Assembly (NCBI RefSeq): GCF_000368965.1
Contig: NZ_KB849780.1
Coordinates: forward strand, 62,001 to 126,000
Origin: Acinetobacter calcoaceticus DSM 30006 = CIP 81.8
GTDB lineage: Bacteria > Pseudomonadota > Gammaproteobacteria > Pseudomonadales > Moraxellaceae
Length of the DNA stretch: 64,000 bases
Reading direction: 5' to 3'
The notes beneath the pieces were generated by a model. The model saw only the letters and a list, made by a program, of their open reading frames with translations, was not told the DNA's origin and did no database searches. The position numbers and the translations under genes are program-made. Shown here piece by piece: positions 7,952 to 14,905 of the stretch (positions are counted from its first letter, which is position 1; the number at the start of each line of letters is the position of its first letter).

Positions 7952-8371
7952 ATGAAAAAAACAATTTTGAGCCTAATTTTCGCTACCTGTGCAGCTTTTT
8001 CAAATAGTATTCAAGCAGAAGAAGTTTATTTTCAACAAGAGGATATCGCTTATGCTTTTGAACTAGATTCAATCGAATTTTATTTACCGAGTAAAAGTAA
8101 ATTTAAAATTACTGTTACTAGAAAATCAGGTGGTGTACCTGAAACAAAATTTTATACAGGCGAATTTGATAAAGATAATATCGCACAATACCATATGGCT
8201 TTTGACTGTTCACATAAGACGATACAGATTTTAGACTTTATGATCGGTGATAAAAATAATGGTGAACTTAAGTACAAGAATGATAAAAAGGGTGAAATAA
8301 TGAAAGCTAGTAGTGATAATGATTTAGCTATGCTTAATTTAGTGTGTGAAAATGCTAAAACTATAAAATAA
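7952..8371 (+). CDS. Small secreted protein, unknown
   Basis: 139 residues with a Sec signal peptide (KKTILSLIFATCAAFSNSIQA, cleavage about residue 22) and a lysine-rich mature part of about 117 residues. Two cysteines in the mature part (FDCSHKT and NLVCENA) could pair. I do not recognise the family. The start codon has no clear Shine-Dalgarno sequence; instead a five-codon ORF (7938-7955, Met-Ser-Ser-Ser-Lys) ends with its TGA overlapping this ATG (ATGA), which would allow translational coupling. It shares a promoter block with the secreted gene at 6939, suggesting coregulation. Confidence 0.65.
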   Translation: MKKTILSLIFATCAAFSNSIQAEEVYFQQEDIAYAFELDSIEFYLPSKSKFKITVTRKSGGVPETKFYTGEFDKDNIAQYHMAFDCSHKTIQILDFMIGDKNNGELKYKNDKKGEIMKASSDNDLAMLNLVCENAKTIK

Positions 8372-8467
8372 GAGTCTTTAAATTATAAAGTCTATTTTTT
8401 AAATACGGATATACAATTTTCTTGGCGGCCCACCTTTGAAAAATATGAAGTTAAAGATTTAACAATT

Positions 8468-9253
8468 ATGATACCTGTACAAACATTCTCCTTTTTTGCA
8501 ATTTTTCTGTTGTTTATTGCCCCATTAATTGGTGTTGTACTAACACTAGGTTTATTGGTGAAAGCACTATTCTTTTGGAGAAAGAAGGCACAAAAGCCTG
8601 TGCGGTTTTTTTCTCAAAAGACACTATTCATTCTGTTATTAGCATTGATATGTGACCTATGGGCAGGTTATTTATTTTATATGACTGCATCGGTAAAGTA
8701 TGAGATCGCACTTAAGGAGCATTACAAGGAAAGTCGCAGTCATTTCGTTTTATCTCAAGATGCGCAATATGGAGAACTGTTGATTCCCAAAGGGAGCTTA
8801 ATTAGTCGTTACGATGCTTTTGACAACGGTGAGCCACAATTACCCCTGAGTTTACGGGGATTACAGGCTGTACGTTTCCCTCATCCTGTACAAGTCGCAG
8901 GAATGTGGGTAACTGCGATGGAACCTCCTCGAATGGAATTGGCATGGGATCAGCAAATAGGGGCCGTCATGCGCTTTGATCCTAATGAAGAAAATGGTTA
9001 TGGTAAATGGGTTTACGATACAAAGCGTCCTAAAATCGTCTGTGCTCGTGGAGATATCGTGTTACTTGAAATTCCACTCATTGATTACGATATTCAAAAA
9101 GAATTTGGTAAACCTGAACCCGATGGAGCTAATGCGCGTTTTCGCCCTAGTGAATGGGGTGTTCAAGAATGTGAAAAAGGTCAAGGGCCAATTAAAGTTA
9201 GCCCAGCATATACTGGGGCTAAGCCAAAGAAACCTTGGTTTCAACCTTACTGA
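8468..9253 (+). CDS. Membrane-anchored protein, unknown
   Basis: 261 residues: two N-terminal transmembrane segments (about 8-35 and 52-71) separated by a short basic loop (FWRKKAQKPVRFF), then a soluble domain of about 185 residues that should face the periplasm. The soluble part contains YGELLIPKGSLISRYDAF and conserved-looking Trp and Pro residues (MWVTAMEPPRMELAW), but no motif I can name. The start is ambiguous: the frame stays open upstream to the stop of the preceding gene at 8371, and no strong ribosome-binding site is seen. Its position after the secreted gene at 7952 with no terminator between them permits cotranscription. Confidence 0.65.
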   Translation: MIPVQTFSFFAIFLLFIAPLIGVVLTLGLLVKALFFWRKKAQKPVRFFSQKTLFILLLALICDLWAGYLFYMTASVKYEIALKEHYKESRSHFVLSQDAQYGELLIPKGSLISRYDAFDNGEPQLPLSLRGLQAVRFPHPVQVAGMWVTAMEPPRMELAWDQQIGAVMRFDPNEENGYGKWVYDTKRPKIVCARGDIVLLEIPLIDYDIQKEFGKPEPDGANARFRPSEWGVQECEKGQGPIKVSPAYTGAKPKKPWFQPY

Positions 9254-9301
9254 AAAGCTCTTAATGTATCCTTATAAAATTCTAGTAATTTGAGTAAATT
9301 T

Positions 9302-9727
9302 ATGTGGGACACAGTCATTCATATTTCTATTTTTGATCATTGGCTTTCAGAAGTAGAAGCTGATCAATCGAATATCATGTGCTACGACATCTCATTGAAA
9401 AATAATAGTCTGAATGAATATTTAAATGGGGAAGAAAAATTCTTAAACTTTTACTATCAACTTTTTGATGAGTATTCTTTTAAAGATAATAAAAAAATAG
9501 ATTTTGATGAATATAAAACCACCATTATACAAAGTCTAAGAGAACAACGGTTGATGAATATTTATGTTCAAAATCGAAAAATAAGGTTACAAGGTGGATT
9601 TGATAGGACTGATCAGCTCTTTTTAGCTAATAGATCTTTGATCCCAGATATTATGAAAAAACTAGAAATAAGTAAATTACACGTTTTAGAGATAATGAGT
9701 TATGAAGATCATTTAAAATTAACGTAA
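9302..9727 (+). CDS. Hypothetical protein, unknown
   Basis: 141 residues from the ATG at 9302; an in-frame TTG at 9290 would add four residues and neither has a strong ribosome-binding site. The product is soluble, charged and AT-rich in codon use, with predicted mixed helix/strand character and no signal peptide or membrane segment. Family not recognised. It follows the membrane-protein gene by 48 nt and may share its transcript. A terminator hairpin lies at 9753-9789. Confidence 0.5.
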   Translation: MWDTVIHISIFDHWLSEVEADQSNIMCYDISLKNNSLNEYLNGEEKFLNFYYQLFDEYSFKDNKKIDFDEYKTTIIQSLREQRLMNIYVQNRKIRLQGGFDRTDQLFLANRSLIPDIMKKLEISKLHVLEIMSYEDHLKLT

Positions 9728-9752
9728 TGCAGCTTATACAAAAATCTTTCTA

Positions 9753-9789
9753 GCTTAAAACAGCTTATAATCAATAGGCTGTTTTAGTT
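9753..9789 (+). terminator. Probable intrinsic terminator
   Basis: AAAACAGC (9757-9764) pairs with GCTGTTTT (9778-9785); inner T-G, T-A, A-T, T-A pairs lengthen the stem to about 12 bp. It follows the hypothetical gene ending at 9727. Confidence 0.65.
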
Positions 9790-9932
9790 TATAGTCATTT
9801 AAATAAAGGTCTAACATTAGAGATAGCATAGGTACTAAATGATTTAGAGCATGAATTGGAAAATTATTAGAAAAATACGATTCAGCGTCCTTAAGGATGT
9901 TAATTTCTGAGAATAATCATTTTATGAAATAA

Positions 9933-10165
9933 GCTTAAATTCTGCTGAAAGATTCTATCTTCCGTGAACCTATTGACCAGTCTACAAAGCTTTATGTGAA
10001 CTTATTGGGTGTGGTGTGGCTGAAGCGAATAAAAATGCCCCGATCTATACGAAACTTGGTGAACTTTACCACTTACCTAAAGTACAAAAGTTTGTGAGCG
10101 AAAAATTTGCTGGTACAAAAGTTGAAGTTAACAAACCTGTTTCTGAGTTTACTGACATCAAATAA
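9933..10165 (+). pseudogene. Truncated, frameshifted second copy of the MetQ-like gene 3' end
   Basis: This stretch aligns with the end of the MetQ-like gene at 249-475. Only the last roughly 75 codons are present, and a 5-base tandem duplication (GTGTG, near 10009-10018) breaks the frame. Apart from this and one indel near the left end I count about eight substitutions. Those in the last third (AAA/AAG, GCA/GCT, GTC/GTT, ACA/ACT, ATT/ATC) are silent third-position changes, so the copy descends from a functional, diverged allele rather than from decay in place. It has no start region and no downstream terminator hairpin. It marks the right edge of the 9.4-kb segment bounded by this direct repeat. 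Confidence 0.9.
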
Positions 10166-10263
10166 GTAATTTTTTATTTTATTAGTTAAAATTTTTTAAT
10201 TGATTTTGATAGATATTTTATTATAATTTAATTTTTTATTAAGGTTTTTAGTTAATTTAAATT

Positions 10264-11358
10264 ATGAGTTATAAAATTTTTAAAGGCAATCATCAATATT
10301 ATCATTTAAATGCTTGTGTCGGGAATAATGGATGGACAGGAATATCAACTTACTTAGAAGGCTATCAAGCAGCAACAATAGCTATGTTGGAATCAATACT
10401 TGATAAAAAAGCTTTAGAGGGTTCAGAAATTATTTTCTGGACACAAGATACAGCTATATATCCTATTGTTTTTACAGCTAGACATTCTATAGAGCTTTTT
10501 TTAAAAGCAGAAATTAATAATATTAATACTTTAAAAAAATACTTAAGTCCTATCCAAAAAGAATTAACTGTCACTCATAATATTCAAAAATTATGGAATA
10601 TTTTTAAAAGTCAATTGTCATTTGTGGGTGATAATAGATTAAATTATATAGTTTTAAAATTAGAAAATGCTATTGAAGAATATAGTAAAATTGATCCCAA
10701 TGGAGAGACATTTAGATATCCTTATAGTAATGAGGATAAAAAACATTTAGAAGAAGTTTCTCTAATAAATATTTATGATTTTTATATAAACTACTTAGAA
10801 TTAGCAAAAGAGATGCAAGATTTTCAAGTATTAGTTTCTTGTCTTCAGAATGAGTATAGTACTGGAACATATACGAAAAAATTGAATAGAAAAGATTTTG
10901 AAGATATTTCAAAGAGTTTGCCCCTCAGAGAGGAGTGGGCGGAAATCAACTTTAAAAAAATAAAAGAGGATATAAAAAATAAATATAATTTATCAGGCAG
11001 AGAGTTATCATCTGTTCTTGATCAGATTCAGAATCATTACGAGTTTAGCTTGAATATAATTCCTAATAATTTTTTGTTAAAAATTGATAAAAATATATTG
11101 ATTCAATTTTGTAATGGATTGGTGAGTAAAGATCAATTAATTAATCTTAATAAAGAATATTTAATAACATTAAGGTCGTTAATTGAAATGTATAATTATG
11201 GATATCCAGTATTTTCTGAACGCATAAATCAATATGAAGAATATTTTAAAGAAATGGGAATAGATTGTGAAATAGACTATATTTTTAGAAAATATAATAA
11301 AGTTAAATTATTTTTAACGGAAAGATTAAATTATAATTTTCTTTTCGAAGATCAATAG
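10264..11358 (+). CDS. Hypothetical protein with HEPN-like N-terminal region
   Basis: 364 residues, strikingly AT-rich (many Asn, Ile, Lys). The segment YPIVFTARHSIELFLKA (66-82) followed by THNIQKLW (104-111) resembles the two-helix core of HEPN-type proteins (pattern 'RHxxEL.LKA ... HD/N..KLW'). I do not see the RX4-6H motif of HEPN ribonucleases in that helix, so RNase activity is not supported. The remaining 240 residues are helical and unrecognised. It stands alone, just right of the truncated MetQ-like copy, with its own terminator at 11418-11443. The composition and the location suggest transfer; HEPN-like orphans are often in defence or toxin loci, but that is inference. Confidence 0.6.
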   Translation: MSYKIFKGNHQYYHLNACVGNNGWTGISTYLEGYQAATIAMLESILDKKALEGSEIIFWTQDTAIYPIVFTARHSIELFLKAEINNINTLKKYLSPIQKELTVTHNIQKLWNIFKSQLSFVGDNRLNYIVLKLENAIEEYSKIDPNGETFRYPYSNEDKKHLEEVSLINIYDFYINYLELAKEMQDFQVLVSCLQNEYSTGTYTKKLNRKDFEDISKSLPLREEWAEINFKKIKEDIKNKYNLSGRELSSVLDQIQNHYEFSLNIIPNNFLLKIDKNILIQFCNGLVSKDQLINLNKEYLITLRSLIEMYNYGYPVFSERINQYEEYFKEMGIDCEIDYIFRKYNKVKLFLTERLNYNFLFEDQ

Positions 11359-11417
11359 ATATCTGCAAGTTTTCTTAAAATTAAGCTTATATCTTTAATC
11401 TCAAATATCCCCAAAAT

Positions 11418-11443
11418 AAAACAGCCTACCACAAGGCTGTTTT
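11418..11443. terminator. Terminator after the HEPN-like gene
   Basis: AAAACAGCCT (11418-11427) and AGGCTGTTTT (11434-11443) form a perfect 10-bp stem with a 6-nt loop, with A- and T-runs built into the arms. Confidence 0.75.
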
Positions 11444-11638
11444 AACTCCCCTTTATAAACCCCCATTTAACAATAACTCACTCATTATTTATCCTTACTT
11501 TTTAATGATCTAATTTAAAACAAATGTCATTTTGTGTGCTTGACTGCAAAAGGGCGGAGCACTATCCTTTGCCTGCTGGCCACATTGCCAGTCGGTTTTA
11601 GCAGACCGTACTCAAGAGCATTGAAAAAACTCGTTTTT

Positions 11639-11830
11639 TTAATGTGAACTCGTTCGTCTCCCTTTTGTTGCGGTAGGACGGAAGGGGGACACCTTCGGGT
11701 GTGCTGGGTCTTGAGCCAGTCTGCTAACCCCCTTTCGTTTTGCCACCATAATTCTATAAATGTCTGGCAGAACTCCCAATAAAAAGGAGTTGGCTTTGCA
11801 CATTCTTAATTTCTTGGCAGACTTTGCCAA
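11639..11830 (-). CDS. Short phage-type ORF (Icd/Ash-leader-like), tentative
   Basis: 63 codons: the protein starts MAKSAKKLRMCKANSFLLG and ends SPFRPTATKGRRTSSH. From memory, short basic ORFs with this kind of ending are common in prophage and satellite immunity regions near icd, ash and ant genes, and they recur in many genomes without a proven product. The ORF overlaps the branched fold at 11679-11737, so the DNA may be kept for its RNA rather than the peptide. No neighbouring phage gene is present, so it is at most a remnant. Confidence 0.35.
   Translation of the reverse strand: MAKSAKKLRMCKANSFLLGVLPDIYRIMVAKRKGVSRLAQDPAHPKVSPFRPTATKGRRTSSH
11679..11737. ncRNA. Candidate structured RNA, three-way junction (C4-like?)
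   Basis: A 10-bp outer stem (11679-11688 with 11728-11737, GC-rich, one G-T pair) encloses a 5-bp hairpin with a TTCG tetraloop (ACACC TTCG GGTGT, 11689-11702) and a weaker hairpin CTGG/CCAG (11704-11719). This nested arrangement in a GC-richer island is unlikely to be chance. The plus strand would carry the very stable UUCG loop; the minus strand matches the short ORF. Relation to phage C4 antisense RNA is a guess from context. Confidence 0.4.
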
Positions 11831-12052
11831 AGTCTATATCGACACGACTTAAACTTTAAAAGCAGTTTGATGGCCATTGGGCTTTTCAGACTTTAAATCG
11901 CTTCGTCTAAAAACTTAATCAACAATAAAACTTGAGATGTGCCAAGCACAGTCTTTACGGCTTTGCTATGCCTTTTTTTCTCCCTAAAAAATGGCAGCGG
12001 CATTTTTATCTCTTTTATATACAACAAAAATTTAATTTATAACGGTAAAACT

Positions 12053-12607
12053 ATGCCACATTCAGATCTTCCATTTCGTGCTTTAAGTGTGCTTCATACC
12101 TCCCGATTTCTTTTTAATAAATACGGTTTTCACAAAGTCGGGGTCGACCGCATTATTGAATCTTCGAAAACTCCGAAAGCAACTTTTTATAATTACTTTC
12201 ACTCGAAAGAACGTCTTATTGAAATGAGCCTGACTTTTCAAAAAGATGGACTTAAACAAGAGGTCATTTCAATCATCTATGTTCAAAAAGAATTAACCCT
12301 GCTTGAAAAAATTCGCAAAATTTACTTTTTACATGCAGATTTAGAAGGGCTTTACCATTTGCCTTTTAAAGCTATTTTTGAAATTGCGAAAACACATCCC
12401 AAGGCGTATCAAGTGGTCGTTCAATATCGAAACTGGTTCATTAATGAAATCTATAATTTACTTTTAACAACCAATGCAAATGCTTCAAAACAAGATGCGC
12501 ACATGTTTTTGTTTGTGATTGATGGGGCGATGGTTCAACTTCTAGACCCAAATAAGGCAGGGGAAAGGGAGAGATTATTAGATTATTTTCTGATCCAGTT
12601 TAAATAG
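12053..12607 (+). CDS. TetR-family transcriptional regulator
   Basis: 184 residues from the ATG at 12053; upstream in-frame codons run through the phage-like region and are not credible. The N-terminal helix-turn-helix is clear: SRFLFNKYGFHKVGVDRIIE, then TPKATFYNYFHSKERLIE (about residues 13-55), followed by a helical ligand-binding domain. It is convergent with the nitroreductase-like gene, separated by a shared hairpin, so its target is not obvious from context. TetR proteins usually repress efflux or catabolic genes and release DNA on binding a small hydrophobic ligand. Confidence 0.85.
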   Translation: MPHSDLPFRALSVLHTSRFLFNKYGFHKVGVDRIIESSKTPKATFYNYFHSKERLIEMSLTFQKDGLKQEVISIIYVQKELTLLEKIRKIYFLHADLEGLYHLPFKAIFEIAKTHPKAYQVVVQYRNWFINEIYNLLLTTNANASKQDAHMFLFVIDGAMVQLLDPNKAGERERLLDYFLIQFK

Positions 12608-12642
12608 GACTCACAATCAGATTTATCATGATACAAAATTGA

Positions 12643-12690
12643 AGGCTTCCAACGATTCATATTAAAAAATATAGAATTGTATGGAAGCCT
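12643..12690. terminator. Long bidirectional hairpin between convergent genes
   Basis: AGGCTTCCA (12643-12651) pairs with TGGAAGCCT (12682-12690), and after a one-base bulge ACGATTC pairs with GAATTGT, giving about 16 bp. It lies between the TetR gene and the nitroreductase-like gene, which converge. Confidence 0.7.
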
Positions 12691-12707
12691 AAAATCTGAC
12701 TAAAACC

Positions 12708-13313
12708 TTAGAATGTATTTTGAATAATTACATCATCAAAAGGAAGTTTGCCCACACGTGGGTAAGGTTGAGTCGCCGATTTACCAACTGCAATCATTAA
12801 ACACACCACATGATCTTCAGGTAAGTTAATTAACTTCGCCATCGCATCAAAGTCAAAACCATCCATTGGGCAACTGTCTAAACCATGCTCTTGAGCAAGA
12901 AGCATTAAGGTTTGAGCAAAAATACCCGCACTACGCATAACTTCATCACGTTGAGTTTGTGGGCGGTCACGGTAATATTGATCAATTGCACCAACCATAA
13001 TATTTTGAACTTCCGGAGAAGCCCCATCCCACACACGTTTAGCATCGACTTCCCACGAGCTTACTTTTGCGCATAACACAATGAGTAAAGAAGCCTCGGT
13101 AACTTGTGGTTGATCCCATGCAATGGTACGAATTTTTTGTCTTAACTCAGCATCTTCAATCACAACAGGGCGCCAGTGCTGCAAGTTAAAAGCGCTTGGT
13201 GCATTTGCTAAAACTTCATGTAATAACTGTTGCTTATTTTCTTCAGAGATTTGAAATGAAGGATCGAAGCGCTTAATAGCACGACGTTTCTGAATGGCAT
13301 CAATAACGTTCAT
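12708..13313 (-). CDS. Nitroreductase-family oxidoreductase
   Basis: 201 residues. The N-terminus AIQKRRAIKRFDP is the FMN-phosphate-binding RR..R region of the nitroreductase fold, followed by NAPSAFNLQHWRPVVI, the usual flavin-binding NxPSxxNxQPW-type sequence, and by a C-terminal VCLMIAVGKSA strand. Such homodimeric flavoproteins use NAD(P)H to reduce nitro compounds, quinones or enones; the substrate here is not determined. Single gene, convergent with the TetR regulator and downstream of the glycerate kinase gene with about 40 bases between, so cotranscription with that gene is possible. Confidence 0.88.
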   Translation of the reverse strand: MNVIDAIQKRRAIKRFDPSFQISEENKQQLLHEVLANAPSAFNLQHWRPVVIEDAELRQKIRTIAWDQPQVTEASLLIVLCAKVSSWEVDAKRVWDGASPEVQNIMVGAIDQYYRDRPQTQRDEVMRSAGIFAQTLMLLAQEHGLDSCPMDGFDFDAMAKLINLPEDHVVCLMIAVGKSATQPYPRVGKLPFDDVIIQNTF

Positions 13314-13353
13314 AAGGCATTCCTATTTGTTGGTTTGACTGTTTTAAAGATAA

Positions 13354-14508
13354 CTAAGTAATTTTTAGCGGTTGTTTCATATTAAACTGAATTAATCTCG
13401 CAATATCGATTGTTCTTTCGAAAATGAGTTCTGCTGCTTCTTCGCAGGCTTGTTCTAATGTGATTGGACCATTTGTTAGTGAAAAAGCAGCCGTAACACC
13501 GTGCTCATAAAGCGCTTGGTAGCCTTCGCCTAAAGTTCCTGCAATCACAATAACAGGTACATTTTTCATTTTTGCGACTCGGCTCACACCAAAAACTGTT
13601 TTGCCATTTAAAGTTTGTCGGTCGAATTTGCCTTCACCTGTAATGACCCAATCCGCGTTAGAGATCTTATGAGCAAGTTGATTGAGATTAGCTACAACTT
13701 CGACTCCAGCCTTAAACTCAGCATTTAAATAACTTTTGGCTGCAAAGCCTAAACCTCCCGCAGCGCCAGAACCTGCTTCATCTCTTTTATCGAAACCTAG
13801 AAGTTGGGCAGAGATATCGGCAAAATGGACAAGGGCTTGATCAAGTAACTGTACTTGAGCGGAGGTGGCACCTTTTTGTGGACCAAAAATATAAGATGCA
13901 CCGTTTGGGCCGCAAAGTGGATTGGTCACATCGGCAGCCAATAAAAAACGTGTCTGCTGAATACGCGGGTCGAAATGAGTTAAATCAATTTTTGACAGAT
14001 TACTTAGAGCGAGACCGCCATCGGGTAAAACATGTTGGTTCGAGTCTAATAAATGTGCACCTAATGCAGTTAATAAACCAGTGCCGCCATCGTTGGTTGC
14101 ACTACCGCCCACAGTTAAAATAATGTCTTTTGCACCTGCGTCTAAAGCATCTAAAATGAGCTGGCCTGTTCCAAAAGTTGTGCTTTGGCAGGCATCACGT
14201 TCTGATGGTGGAACTAACTGTATGCCGCTCGCTTGAGCCATTTCAATCATGGCTATTTTTTGTTGTTTTAACCATCCCCATTTTGCCTGAACAGGTTTAC
14301 CTAAGGGTCCAATTACGGTTTTTTCACGCCATTCACCTTTGCAGACTTCTAATACTGCTTCAAGTGTGCCTTCACCCCCATCTGCCATAGGGCATAGAAT
14401 CGTTTCGGCCTCAGGAAAAACCTTTTGCCATGCTTGAGCAATTGCCTGCGCTACGCCCAAAGCCGACAGGCTGTCTTTAAAAGAATCTGGCGCAATCACA
14501 ACCTTCAT
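13354..14508 (-). CDS. Glycerate kinase (GarK/GlxK type)
   Basis: 384 residues, full length for class II bacterial glycerate kinases. Family markers are visible: start KVVIAPDSFKDSLSA, ADGGEGT near residue 43, GVVGGSATNDGG-like sequence (TVGGSATNDGGTGLL), and GAAGGLGFA near the C-terminal half. It phosphorylates D-glycerate with ATP, feeding glyoxylate or glucarate-derived carbon into glycolysis. No garD, garR or gcl homologue lies nearby in this window. It is transcribed away from the molybdoenzyme gene and may share a transcript with the nitroreductase gene. Confidence 0.93.
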   Translation of the reverse strand: MKVVIAPDSFKDSLSALGVAQAIAQAWQKVFPEAETILCPMADGGEGTLEAVLEVCKGEWREKTVIGPLGKPVQAKWGWLKQQKIAMIEMAQASGIQLVPPSERDACQSTTFGTGQLILDALDAGAKDIILTVGGSATNDGGTGLLTALGAHLLDSNQHVLPDGGLALSNLSKIDLTHFDPRIQQTRFLLAADVTNPLCGPNGASYIFGPQKGATSAQVQLLDQALVHFADISAQLLGFDKRDEAGSGAAGGLGFAAKSYLNAEFKAGVEVVANLNQLAHKISNADWVITGEGKFDRQTLNGKTVFGVSRVAKMKNVPVIVIAGTLGEGYQALYEHGVTAAFSLTNGPITLEQACEEAAELIFERTIDIARLIQFNMKQPLKIT

Positions 14509-14905
14509 ACGTTCTCTAAATCTGTTTTTTTCAATTAATTTATACTGCTTAAACCAATAAAAACCTACTTAAAATGACGTAAATTTCAGTTCATCACACC
14601 ATTTCTATTTGTGAAAAATATAAAGTGAATTATGTTTTTATCTGTAAAAAATAGATCTTTCTGATGTTAAGGTATTGTTATTATTTAATTTAAATGATTT
14701 TTTCGATTTGGCTAAATTATTGTAATTATAAAAAATATGGCACATATTATAAGAACGATTGAGCCAGCTTTTAAAATATTGGGAATAGCATAAAAAGCGG
14801 ACTCTACCCATAAGCTAGACAGCGGATAGCGTAGATATAACCATAATTAAATTGTGAATTTATTGCATCTGTTGAATGTGTAAAAAGAAATAAGAGGATG
14901 ACAAA
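14509..14905. other. 397-base divergent promoter region
   Basis: AT-rich region between the divergent glycerate kinase and FdhF/YdeP genes. It should carry both promoters; I cannot place a convincing -35/-10 pair and see no strong palindrome. A GAGG ribosome-binding site at 14894-14897 serves the downstream GTG start. Confidence 0.5.

Larger units (their letters stand above)
11359..12052. other. 694-base region: terminator, then GC-richer phage-like stretch
   Basis: The left part holds the terminator at 11418-11443. From about 11530 to 11960 the base composition turns visibly richer in GC than both flanks, and it contains a short minus-strand ORF and a strong branched fold. No complete protein gene of ordinary length is present. 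Confidence 0.6.

Noticed and set aside
8976..9293. 105-codon ORF in another frame inside the membrane-protein gene at 8468
   Set aside because: It overlaps a better-supported ORF with transmembrane segments; the reading has no family features.
476..9932. Insertion by a site-specific integrase into metQ
   Set aside because: No integrase gene is in the segment, and the flanking repeats are not identical as attachment sites would be; homologous recombination explains them better.
11939..12052. N-terminal extension of the TetR gene to 11939
   Set aside because: It adds 38 residues through phage-like DNA that no TetR protein has; the ATG at 12053 gives a normal length.
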